In this document: one piece after another, positions 48,981 through 57,118 of the stretch
How the letters are laid out: each line of letters opens with the position of its first letter
How positions within the stretch are numbered: the stretch's first letter is position 1
Source: Mycolicibacterium porcinum
Lineage (GTDB): Bacteria > Actinomycetota > Actinomycetes > Mycobacteriales > Mycobacteriaceae
Length of the DNA stretch: 64,000 nucleotides
NCBI GenBank assembly: GCA_001942045.1
Contig: MSTD01000013.1
Coordinates: forward strand, 1-64,000
Reading direction: 5' to 3'
The notes under the pieces: model-generated
Databases searched by the model: none
Seen by the model: the letters and a program-made list of their open reading frames with translations, nothing else
What the model was told of the DNA's origin: nothing
Made by a program: the position numbers and the translations under genes

Positions 48981-50625
48981 CCGCGGACAGCGACGTCACG
49001 AGTTTCTTCTTGTCGACCTTGCCCACTGCAGTGGCGGGCAGCGTCGGCATCGGGACCAGGACGTCGGGCCGGGCGTGGGCCGACGCGCCACGTTCGTCGA
49101 GGAACTCGTTGAGCTGGACCAGGGTGATCGGTGTGCCCTTGAACACGACTGCGGCACAGATCTTTTCGCCGAGGTAGTCGTCGGGCAGCCCCACCGCCGC
49201 GGCCGCGTAGACCGCGGGGTGGGTCAGCAGGTGGTCCTCGAGATCGGTGGCCGACACCGTCTCGCCACCCCGGTGGATGACGTCCTTGATCCGGCCGGTC
49301 ACCTCGACGTAGCCGGCGCGCGGCCCGTCCGTGAAGATCCGGACCCGGTCACCGGTGCGGAAGAACCCGTCGGGGCTGAAGGACCGGGCGTTGGCCTCCT
49401 CGGCGCGGTAGTAGCCGTTCAGCGTGTACGGCCCGCGCACCAGGAGCTCACCCTCTTGCCCCGGGGCGACCTCATGACCGTCCTCGTCGACCACCCGCAT
49501 CTCGTCGTGTGGCGACATGGGTCGGCCCTGGGTGTTCTCGACCACGTCCACCGGGTCGCCTGGGCGGGTGAAGTTCAGCATGCCTTCGGCCATCCCGAAG
49601 ATCTGCTGTAGTCCCGGGCTGAGCCCCTCGCGGATGAATCGGGCTTCGTCCGGGGACATCCTGGACCCGCCCACCTGGACCACGCGCAGGGACGTCGGCA
49701 GGACCGGTTCCCAGTCGCAGGCCTGCGTCCACAGCTTGGCCAGGGCGTTGACGAGCCCGGTCACCGTGACGCCGTGGGTGTTGATCAGTGCGAAGGCCGA
49801 TTCGGGGCTGGGGTCGTCGGTGTACACGGTGGTGGCGCCCACCGTCATCGAGCCGAGCAGGCCGGGGCAGGCGAACGGGAAATTGTGGCCGGCCGGCAGC
49901 ACTGCCAGATACACGTCGTCGTGCACCATTTCGCAGGCCTGGGCGCAGGCCGCGGCGTTGTAGCGGTAGTCGTCGTGGGTGCGGGGGATGAGCTTGGGCA
50001 ACCCGGTCGTTCCGCCCGACACCAACAGGACAGCCGGACCGCTGGTGTCGACGGTGACATTCGGCGGGGTGCCTTCGAAATCCTTGAGGGCTGACCAGGA
50101 TTCGAACGCACCAGGGTCACCGTCGACGAAGATGTGACGCACGTGGGGGTGCTCGGCGGCGAGTTGAGCCGCCAGGTCACGGTAGTCGAATCCGGCTGCG
50201 ACGTCGGGGATGACGAGACCGACGGCACCGCTCACCTGGGCGAAGTGGCCCAGCTCGGCCGACCGGTGACCGGGGAGGCACAACACCGGGACCACCCCGG
50301 CGCGGAGCAGACCGAATACGGCGACGGCGAACTCGCGCGTGTTCGGCAGCTGCACCAGGATGCGGTCGCCGGGGACGATGCCCCGGGCAGCCAGCGCGGC
50401 GCCGATGCGGTCGGCGAGCGTGTCCAGCTCGGCGAAGGTGTGGGTGCCGGCGGCATCGACGACGGCCGGCTTGTCCGGCCACCGCTGTGCGCCCTCTCGC
50501 AGGATGCTGTCCAGCGCTTTGCCCTGCCAGTACCCGGCCCGGCGGTACACCTCGGCGCGGTCCTCGGGGAACGGGGTGAATCCGTTTGCCAGTTCGTCCT
50601 GTTCGCGGTCAAAACCGGTGGTCAT
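48970..50625 (-). CDS. mbtA: Salicyl-AMP ligase / salicyl-ArCP synthetase
   Basis: A 551-residue stand-alone aryl-acid adenylating enzyme. The phosphate loop is LLVSGGTTGLPKL, later motifs are GMAEGMLNFTR, GYYRAEEANARSFSPDGFFRTGD and the catalytic lysine region VGKVDKKKL. MbtA activates salicylate and loads it on the aryl carrier domain of MbtB. Beside a 6-methylsalicylate-synthase-like PKS it may also accept 6-methylsalicylate. It is divergent from mbtB across tandem IdeR boxes. Confidence 0.95.
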   Translation of the reverse strand: MTTGFDREQDELANGFTPFPEDRAEVYRRAGYWQGKALDSILREGAQRWPDKPAVVDAAGTHTFAELDTLADRIGAALAARGIVPGDRILVQLPNTREFAVAVFGLLRAGVVPVLCLPGHRSAELGHFAQVSGAVGLVIPDVAAGFDYRDLAAQLAAEHPHVRHIFVDGDPGAFESWSALKDFEGTPPNVTVDTSGPAVLLVSGGTTGLPKLIPRTHDDYRYNAAACAQACEMVHDDVYLAVLPAGHNFPFACPGLLGSMTVGATTVYTDDPSPESAFALINTHGVTVTGLVNALAKLWTQACDWEPVLPTSLRVVQVGGSRMSPDEARFIREGLSPGLQQIFGMAEGMLNFTRPGDPVDVVENTQGRPMSPHDEMRVVDEDGHEVAPGQEGELLVRGPYTLNGYYRAEEANARSFSPDGFFRTGDRVRIFTDGPRAGYVEVTGRIKDVIHRGGETVSATDLEDHLLTHPAVYAAAAVGLPDDYLGEKICAAVVFKGTPITLVQLNEFLDERGASAHARPDVLVPMPTLPATAVGKVDKKKLVTSLSAATP

Positions 50626-50670
50626 CGGTGTTCTCGGCTCCCGTCGGGTGAGTGTGTCAGCAGATCGAAT

Positions 50671-50709
50671 ATAGGGTAACCTCCACTAAGTTAGGGCAGC
50701 CTTTACTAA
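50671..50709. promoter_or_regulatory. Tandem IdeR boxes between mbtA and mbtB
   Basis: Two 19-base boxes stand one base apart: ATAGGGTAACCTCCACTAA (50671-50689) and TTAGGGCAGCCTTTACTAA (50691-50709). Both resemble the IdeR consensus TTAGGTTAGGCTAACCTAA. The same two-box arrangement is known for the M. tuberculosis mbtA-mbtB region. Iron-loaded IdeR would repress both directions. Confidence 0.85.
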
Positions 50710-50727
50710 TTGTTTGGAGGATGAAGC

Positions 50728-53700
50728 GTGGTGGCGACGAGTTCCCAGACGGTCCGCGACGAGGTCGCCGAACTCCTGGGGGTCAGCGCAGACGACGTCG
50801 ATCCCAATGCCGACCTGATCGCCTCCGGGCTCGATTCGATCCGGATGATGTCGCTGTCCGGTCGCTGGCGCAAGCAGGGCATCAACGTCGGATTCGCCGC
50901 CCTGGCAGCCAATCCCACCGTCGCCGCGTGGATCGAGCTGGTCGCCGAGCACACTCCGGATGCCCCGGCCGAGGAGACCGTTACCGAGACCGATGGCGCG
51001 GGTGACGACGGCGAACCTTTCCCGCTCGCACCCATCCAGCACGCGTTCTGGGTGGGGCGTAATCAGGATCAGCAGCTCGGCGGGGTCGGCGCCCATCTGT
51101 ACGTCGAATTCGACGGCGCCGGAGTTGATCCGCAGCGATTGCAGGCCGCGGCGACGAAACTCGCTGCGCGCCATCCGATGCTGCGGGTCGAGATCCTGCC
51201 CGACGGCACGCAGCGGATCGGTGATCGGCCACTGCCGGTCACGGTCCACGACCTGCGTGACCTGGATGAGGCTGCTGCCCTTGCACAATTGGAGCTGCTC
51301 AGAGAATCCAAGTCGCATCAGATGCTGCATGACGAGGTGCTGCAGCTGAGCCTGTCGTTGCTGCCCGACGGGCGTACGCGGCTGCACGTGGACATGGACA
51401 TGCAATGCGCGGATGCAGTGAGCTACCGCAACTTCATGGCGGATCTGGCCGCGTTCTATCGCGGCGTCGACCTACCCGATCTCGGCTACACCTACCGCGA
51501 ATACCGGGCCAAGCTGACGGCCTCGGCACCGCCACCGTCGCAGGAGGACCTGCAGTGGTGGGCCGGCCGGGTGCCCGATCTGCCGGATCCGCCTGCGCTG
51601 CCGCTGGTTCCGCTGTCCGATCAGCGCAACCCGCACCGCAGCATCCGGCTGTGGGAGACCCTCGACGTGCCGACCCGCGACGCATTGTTCGCGGCGGCCC
51701 ATCGACGCGGCATCACCCCGGCCATGGCGGTCGGGGCGTCGTACGCCAATGCGTTGGCGCGCTGGTCGACGCAATCGCGGTTCCTGCTCAACCTGCCGAT
51801 GTTCGGAAGGGAGCCGTACCACCCCGATGTGGACAAACTGGTCGGTGACTTCACCTCCTCGCTGCTGCTCGACATCGACCTGACCGGAGCCGACACGGCC
51901 ATGGCCCGGGCCCGGGTGGTGCAGGAGACGCTGCACGCCACCGCCGCTCATTCCTCGGTGTCGGGGCTCGATGTCCTGCGCGACATGAGCCGGCACCGCG
52001 GCAGCCAGACCCTGGCCACCATCGTCTACACGAGCGCGCTCGGGTTGGGCGATCTGTTCGCCGGCGACGTCACCGAGCAGTTCGGGGCGCCGGTATGGAC
52101 CATCTCGCAGGGGCCGCAGGTGCTGATCGACGCTCAGGCGACCCCGGTCGCCGAAGGCCTGATGATCAACTGGGACGTCCGGATCGAGGCGTTCCGGCCC
52201 GGCGTGGCCGAGGCCATGTTCGCCTATCACCTGGCCGAACTGCGTCGCCTCGCCACCGACGACGCCGCCTGGGATGCAGCCGATCCGCCCGCCGCGTCCG
52301 AGCAGCAGCGCCGGGTGCGTGCCGAGCTCAACTCGTCGACCTCCACCCCCAGCGGCGACGTGCTGCACACCGGTTTTCTGGCCAACGCGGCCACCACCCC
52401 GGACGCGCCTGCGGTGTTCAGCAGCGCGGGCAACCTCACCTACACCGAGCTGCACGACAAGGTGCTGGCGGTGGCCGCCGCCCTGCAGTCGCGCGGGGTG
52501 TGCCACGGCGAGGTGGTCGCGGTGCTGGGACCCAAGAGTGTCGAACAGGTCATCGCGCTGCTGGCCATCTCTATGGTCGGCGCCGCGTATCTGCCGGTCG
52601 GAGTGGATCAGCCGGCCGACCGGGCCGCCCGCATCCTGCACACCGGTGGGGTGGACTTCGCCCTGATCTGTGGGTCGGGGTCAGACCACCCCGACCTGCC
52701 GCACCTGACCGTGGCCGACGCCGAGATCATCGGTGATCCAGCACATTTCGAGCCGGTAGAGGTCACGCCGGAAGATCTGGCGTACGTGCTGTTCACGTCG
52801 GGCTCGACCGGCGAGCCCAAGGGTGTCGAGATCACCCACGACGCGGCGATGAACACCATCGAGTTCATCAACCACCATTTCGACATCAGCCCGGCCGACC
52901 GTTGCCTGGCGCTGTCACACCTGGAGTGCGACCTGTCGGTGATCGACGTCTACGGCACCCTGCGCTCGGGTGGCTCGATGGTGGTCATCGACGAGGAACA
53001 CCGCCGCGATCCGGACGTCTGGGTCCGGCTGATCGACGAGCACCAGGTGACCGTGCTGCACTTCCTGACGGGCTGGCTGGAGATGCTGGTGTCCGCCGGC
53101 GGAGCCGGCACTTCGCTGTCGTCGTTGCGGGTGGTTCCCACCGGCGGTGACTGGGTGCGTCCGGACCTGGTGCGGGCACTGCGCGCGGCGTCGCCACAGG
53201 TGCGGTTCGCCGGGCTGGGTGGCGCCACCGAGACCGCGACGCACAACACCATCTTCGAGGTCGGATTCGACGACGACTCGTTGCCCGCGCACTGGACCTC
53301 GGTGCCGTTCGGAGTCCCGCTGACCAACAACTGCTGCCGCGTGGTCGACGCCCGCGGTGATGACTGCCCTGACTGGGTCCCGGGTGAACTCTGGGTCGGC
53401 GGCCGGGGCATCGCCCGCGGATACCGCGGGCGGCCCGACCTGACCGCCGAGAAGTTCGTCGAGTACGACGGACGGCGCTGGTACCGCACCGGGGATCTGG
53501 TGCGGTCCTGGCCCGACGGCACGCTGGAATTCGTCGGCCGGGCCGACCACCGCATCAAGGTCAGCGGCTTCCGGATCGAGCTCGGTGAGGTCGAAGGCGC
53601 GCTGTGCCGGGTTCCCGGTGTGGATGCGGCCGTCGCGGTACTGGTGCCGGTCGACGGCGGCCACGATGTGCTCGGTGCGGTGGTGCGGGCGGATCAGACC

Positions 53701-54237
53701 GGGTTGGCAGACGGCCTGGACCCGGAATCGGTGACCGGTGCGCTGGCCGAGCTGGTACCCGCGCACATGATCCCGCAGGTTCTCCTCGTCGCCGACGAGA
53801 TTCCCTATACCCGGGGCAAGACCGACCGCGCCGCGGTGGTCCGGATGCTCTCGGCCGTCGGCGCCCCCGAGACCAGGGGTTACCGGGCACCGTCGGACCC
53901 GCTGGAAACGGCGCTGTGCGCGATCGTCGGGGACGTCCTCGGACAGACCGGAGTCGGTGTCGACGACGATTTCTTCGCCCTCGGCGGGGACTCGGTGCTG
54001 GGCACCCAGCTGGTGGCGCGGATCAGGGATTGGCTGGATACCTCGACCGTCATGGTGGCCGACGTGTTCGCGGCCCGAACGGTCGCGCAGATGGCGGCGT
54101 TGTTGACCGGCCGGGAGGCCGGTTCTGACCGCTTGCAGCTGGTATCCGAGCTGTACCTCGAGGTCACGGGCATGGACGGTGCCGATGTGACCGCTGAGTT
54201 GGCACGCACGTCCCCAGAACCAGCGTTGGGCAACTAA
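50728..54237 (+). CDS. mbtB: Phenyloxazoline synthase, NRPS lacking thioesterase
   Basis: A 1169-residue NRPS. An aryl carrier domain (GLDSI, Ser37) is followed by a heterocyclisation domain (DxxxxDxxS at 224-232), an adenylation domain (FTSGSTGEPKG near 691) and a peptidyl carrier (GGDSVLGTQ, Ser1089). It joins the aryl cap to serine or threonine and cyclises it to the oxazoline. M. tuberculosis MbtB is about 250 residues longer and has a C-terminal thioesterase; here the chain ends after the carrier and a separate thioesterase gene lies downstream. GTG 50728 has TGGAGG seven bases upstream. Confidence 0.94.
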   Translation: MVATSSQTVRDEVAELLGVSADDVDPNADLIASGLDSIRMMSLSGRWRKQGINVGFAALAANPTVAAWIELVAEHTPDAPAEETVTETDGAGDDGEPFPLAPIQHAFWVGRNQDQQLGGVGAHLYVEFDGAGVDPQRLQAAATKLAARHPMLRVEILPDGTQRIGDRPLPVTVHDLRDLDEAAALAQLELLRESKSHQMLHDEVLQLSLSLLPDGRTRLHVDMDMQCADAVSYRNFMADLAAFYRGVDLPDLGYTYREYRAKLTASAPPPSQEDLQWWAGRVPDLPDPPALPLVPLSDQRNPHRSIRLWETLDVPTRDALFAAAHRRGITPAMAVGASYANALARWSTQSRFLLNLPMFGREPYHPDVDKLVGDFTSSLLLDIDLTGADTAMARARVVQETLHATAAHSSVSGLDVLRDMSRHRGSQTLATIVYTSALGLGDLFAGDVTEQFGAPVWTISQGPQVLIDAQATPVAEGLMINWDVRIEAFRPGVAEAMFAYHLAELRRLATDDAAWDAADPPAASEQQRRVRAELNSSTSTPSGDVLHTGFLANAATTPDAPAVFSSAGNLTYTELHDKVLAVAAALQSRGVCHGEVVAVLGPKSVEQVIALLAISMVGAAYLPVGVDQPADRAARILHTGGVDFALICGSGSDHPDLPHLTVADAEIIGDPAHFEPVEVTPEDLAYVLFTSGSTGEPKGVEITHDAAMNTIEFINHHFDISPADRCLALSHLECDLSVIDVYGTLRSGGSMVVIDEEHRRDPDVWVRLIDEHQVTVLHFLTGWLEMLVSAGGAGTSLSSLRVVPTGGDWVRPDLVRALRAASPQVRFAGLGGATETATHNTIFEVGFDDDSLPAHWTSVPFGVPLTNNCCRVVDARGDDCPDWVPGELWVGGRGIARGYRGRPDLTAEKFVEYDGRRWYRTGDLVRSWPDGTLEFVGRADHRIKVSGFRIELGEVEGALCRVPGVDAAVAVLVPVDGGHDVLGAVVRADQTGLADGLDPESVTGALAELVPAHMIPQVLLVADEIPYTRGKTDRAAVVRMLSAVGAPETRGYRAPSDPLETALCAIVGDVLGQTGVGVDDDFFALGGDSVLGTQLVARIRDWLDTSTVMVADVFAARTVAQMAALLTGREAGSDRLQLVSELYLEVTGMDGADVTAELARTSPEPALGN

Positions 54238-54254
54238 GGTTAGAGTTACTTCAG

Positions 54255-54273
54255 TTAGGGCAGGCTTTGCTTA
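54255..54273. promoter_or_regulatory. IdeR-like box downstream of mbtB
   Basis: TTAGGGCAGGCTTTGCTTA matches most positions of the IdeR consensus. It lies in the 52-base gap between mbtB and the half-adenylation gene, so that gene and those after it may have an additional iron-regulated promoter. GTCAGGAGG follows as ribosome-binding site. Confidence 0.65.
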
Positions 54274-54289
54274 TCGTCAGGAGGTCGTT

Positions 54290-55048
54290 GTGGACATCGT
54301 GAGTCGCACGACTACGCAGACCATGCAGGCAGTGGCGGTGGTACCGCTGCACCAGGGGTTTTTCACGCACGCACAGGTGGCGCCCGACGACATCGCGGTG
54401 TTCGGACCGACGACCCGCTGGACCTACGGGCAGTTGCGTGAGCAGGCGCTGGCGGTGTCCGGTGCGCTCACCGTGGCCGGGGTGCGTGTCGGCGACCGGG
54501 TCGCCGTCGTGGGGCCCACCGGCCTGGACACCGTGATCGCCACGCTGGCCATCCTGGCGACCGGCGGCGTTTGCGTCCCCGTCGACACCGCCGAACCGGC
54601 CGAGCCGGTCCTTGAGCACACGGGCGTGCGGATGGCGCTGTTCGCCGGCGACGCACCGCCCAACTGGCTGCCGGCGCTCACCGTGTCGGAGGCACTGCGG
54701 ATCGGAGCCCGCACGGGCGACGTCTCCCCGGTGCAATCCGGGCCGGCCGATCCGGCTTTCCTGGGATCGGTCGACGACAGTGGATATGCGGTGGTGACAC
54801 ACGGTGCGGCCCACGACGCGGTCCTGGAACTCAGTGCCCGGCTCGGTGTCAGCGGCACCGATCGGATCGGCGCGTTCTCGGCCGCCGGTGCTGCCGCCCC
54901 GATCCTGATGGTGATGGTGGCACTGACCGCCGGCGCAGGCATCGTCGTCGCCGACGATGCGCCGCGGCGCAACCCCGAGCGGGGGATGAACGGCTTCGCC
55001 CTCGCCGTGCGGCATCGGGATGCGCTCGACACCGCTGTGCCGTCGTGA
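54290..55048 (+). CDS. Degenerate half adenylation domain protein
   Basis: A 252-residue protein resembling only the N-terminal part of an NRPS adenylation domain. Core A1 appears as RWTYGQLREQALAVSGAL and A2 as ILATGGVCVPVD. At the phosphate-loop position, SGYAVVTHGAAHDAV replaces the usual TSGSTG-PKG. The A5-A10 motifs, including the catalytic lysine, are missing. It therefore cannot adenylate by the normal mechanism. It is either a remnant of a lost module or a protein with a scaffold role. The GTG start has GGAGG upstream and the stop overlaps the thioesterase gene, so it is still translated in the operon. Confidence 0.72.
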   Translation: MDIVSRTTTQTMQAVAVVPLHQGFFTHAQVAPDDIAVFGPTTRWTYGQLREQALAVSGALTVAGVRVGDRVAVVGPTGLDTVIATLAILATGGVCVPVDTAEPAEPVLEHTGVRMALFAGDAPPNWLPALTVSEALRIGARTGDVSPVQSGPADPAFLGSVDDSGYAVVTHGAAHDAVLELSARLGVSGTDRIGAFSAAGAAAPILMVMVALTAGAGIVVADDAPRRNPERGMNGFALAVRHRDALDTAVPS

Positions 55049-55791
55049 CGTCTCCGGATACCCAGATCACGGTCAAGCCCTGGGTGAAGCGGTATCCAGG
55101 GTCCGAAAGCTCAACAGCCACATTGGTGTTCCCGCATGCCGGCGGCGCGGCGGTGGCCTACCGCGGATTTGGGATGGCGCTGGCCGCGGCCGGATCCGAT
55201 GCCTACGTCATGCAGTACCCGCAACGCGGTGACCGGCTGTCCCACCCGGCCGCCCCGACGGTCACCGAACTCGCCAAGGATCTCTTCGACGCTGGGGACT
55301 GGGCCGGAGTCGGGTCGATCCGGTTGTTCGGGCACTGCATGGGCGCGGTGGTGGCCTTCGAGTTCGCGCGGATCGCCGAGCGCAACGGTGTCGCGATCGA
55401 TGCCCTGTGGGTGTCGGCCAGCGAGGCGCCGTCCGCGGTGGCGGCCGCCCCGGCCCTACCGATGGCCGAGTCCGAAATCCTGGCCGAGATGGTGGATCTC
55501 GGCGGCACCGATGAGGCGCTGCTGGCCGACGAGGATTTCGTCGAACTGCTGCTGATGGCGGTGCGCGCCGATTACGCGGCATTCAACCGATACGCGTGCG
55601 AAGCCGACGTGACGATCGCGGCGGACATCTACGCCCTGGGCGGCGAGAACGATCATCGCATCAGCGAGGACATGTTGCGGCGCTGGGAATCTCACACCAC
55701 CGGTGCTTTCACCTGCTCGATGTTCGACGGCGGGCATTTCTACCTCAACTCCCAGCTGGAGGATGTGGCGGAGCTGGTCAATGAGCTCTAG
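55045..55791 (+). CDS. mbtT: Type II thioesterase with cysteine nucleophile
   Basis: A 248-residue alpha/beta-hydrolase of the type II thioesterase family, starting with FPHAGGAAVAYRGFG. The nucleophile elbow reads GHCMG (Cys98) instead of the usual GHSMG. The remaining triad members are visible as GGENDHR (Asp) and DGGHFYL (His231). Type II thioesterases release mis-loaded carriers or, in this locus, may replace the thioesterase missing from MbtB. GTG 55045 overlaps the preceding stop and the mbtC ATG lies within its end. Confidence 0.87.
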   Translation: MTSPDTQITVKPWVKRYPGSESSTATLVFPHAGGAAVAYRGFGMALAAAGSDAYVMQYPQRGDRLSHPAAPTVTELAKDLFDAGDWAGVGSIRLFGHCMGAVVAFEFARIAERNGVAIDALWVSASEAPSAVAAAPALPMAESEILAEMVDLGGTDEALLADEDFVELLLMAVRADYAAFNRYACEADVTIAADIYALGGENDHRISEDMLRRWESHTTGAFTCSMFDGGHFYLNSQLEDVAELVNEL

Positions 55792-57118
55792 CGGGCAGCT
55801 ACCCGGGCTCGACGCCGCCGATCCGGTGGTGATCGTCGGGATGGCGCTGGAGGCTCCGGGCGGGATCGAGACCGCCGACGCCTATTGGTCACTGCTGACC
55901 GAACAGCGCGAAGGGCTCGGCCGATTCCCCACCGACCGCGGCTGGTCGGTGCGCGAACTGTTCGACGGTTCCCGCCGCGACGGGTTCAAGCGTATTCACG
56001 ATCTCGGTGGGTTCCTCTCCAGCGCGGCAACATTCGACCCGGCGTTCTTCGGCATCTCACCGCGTGAGGCGGTGGCGATGGACCCGCAGCAACGCATCGG
56101 GCTGCGCATCGCGTGGCGCGCGCTGGAGAACAGCGGCATCAACCCCGACGACCTGGCCGGGCACGACGTGGGCTGCTACGTCGGCGCTTCGGGCCTTGAG
56201 TACGGTCCGGCCCTGTCGGAGTTCTCCCACCACAGCGGCCATCTGATCACCGGCACCTCGCTGGGCGTCATCTCCGGCCGCATCGCGTACACGCTGAATC
56301 TGTGCGGCCCGGCACTCACCGTCGACACCTCGTGCTCGTCGGCGCTGACCGCATTCCACACCGCCGTCGCCGCGATTCGGGCGGGGGACTGCGACATGGC
56401 GCTGACCGGCGGTGTCTGCGTCATGGGCACGCCCGGCTACTTCGTCGAGTTCTCCAAACAGCACGCGTTGTCCGACGACGGTCACTGCAGGCCCTACAGC
56501 GCGCATGCCAGCGGAACGGTGTGGGCCGAGGGGGCGGCGATGTTCGTGCTGCAGCGCAAATCCGCGGCGGCGCGGGACGGCCGGCGCATCTTGGCCGAGG
56601 TCCGCGCCACCGCGGTGAATCAGGACGGCCGGACCACCGGGCTGACCGCGCCCAGTGGCAATGCCCAGCAGCGGTTGTTCGCCAAGGCGATTCAGCAGGC
56701 GGGCGTGCGGCCCGAGGACGTCGGCATGATCGAGGGGCACGGAACCGGCACCCGGCTCGGCGACCGGACCGAATTACGTTCGCTGGCAAAGACTTACGGA
56801 GCCACCGCACCAGGGGTCGGCGCCGTGCTGGGGTCGGTGAAGTCCAACGTCGGGCACTCCCAGGCTGCCGCCGGGGGACTGGGCCTGGCCAAGCTCATCC
56901 TGGCCGCCGAACACGCTTCCATCCCGGCCACGTTGCACGTCGACGAAGTCAGTCGCGAGATCGACTGGGATTCCCAGGGTTTGAGGCTGGCCACCAAACA
57001 GACTCACTGGCCCGCCGTCGACGGACAGCGCATCGGCGCCGTCTCTGCGTTCGGGATGAGCGGCACCAATGCGCACGCCATCATCTCGGTCCCCGAGGTT
57101 CCCGAGGTGGCAGCATGA
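55781..57118 (+). CDS. mbtC: Polyketide ketosynthase MbtC
   Basis: A 445-residue stand-alone ketosynthase. The catalytic residues are Cys185 (DTSCSSAL), His320 (GHGTGT) and His359 (SNVGHSQ). Length matches M. tuberculosis MbtC (444). Together with MbtD it forms a split PKS module that adds a malonate-derived hydroxybutyrate unit to mycobactin. It overlaps the thioesterase end by 11 bases and the mbtD start by four. Confidence 0.95.
   Translation: MSSSGQLPGLDAADPVVIVGMALEAPGGIETADAYWSLLTEQREGLGRFPTDRGWSVRELFDGSRRDGFKRIHDLGGFLSSAATFDPAFFGISPREAVAMDPQQRIGLRIAWRALENSGINPDDLAGHDVGCYVGASGLEYGPALSEFSHHSGHLITGTSLGVISGRIAYTLNLCGPALTVDTSCSSALTAFHTAVAAIRAGDCDMALTGGVCVMGTPGYFVEFSKQHALSDDGHCRPYSAHASGTVWAEGAAMFVLQRKSAAARDGRRILAEVRATAVNQDGRTTGLTAPSGNAQQRLFAKAIQQAGVRPEDVGMIEGHGTGTRLGDRTELRSLAKTYGATAPGVGAVLGSVKSNVGHSQAAAGGLGLAKLILAAEHASIPATLHVDEVSREIDWDSQGLRLATKQTHWPAVDGQRIGAVSAFGMSGTNAHAIISVPEVPEVAA

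Noticed and set aside
56302-57114. Upstream extension of the mbtD frame
   Set aside because: It overlaps mbtC in another frame and is Arg/His-rich; MbtD begins at the ATGA overlap at 57115 and then has the expected length.
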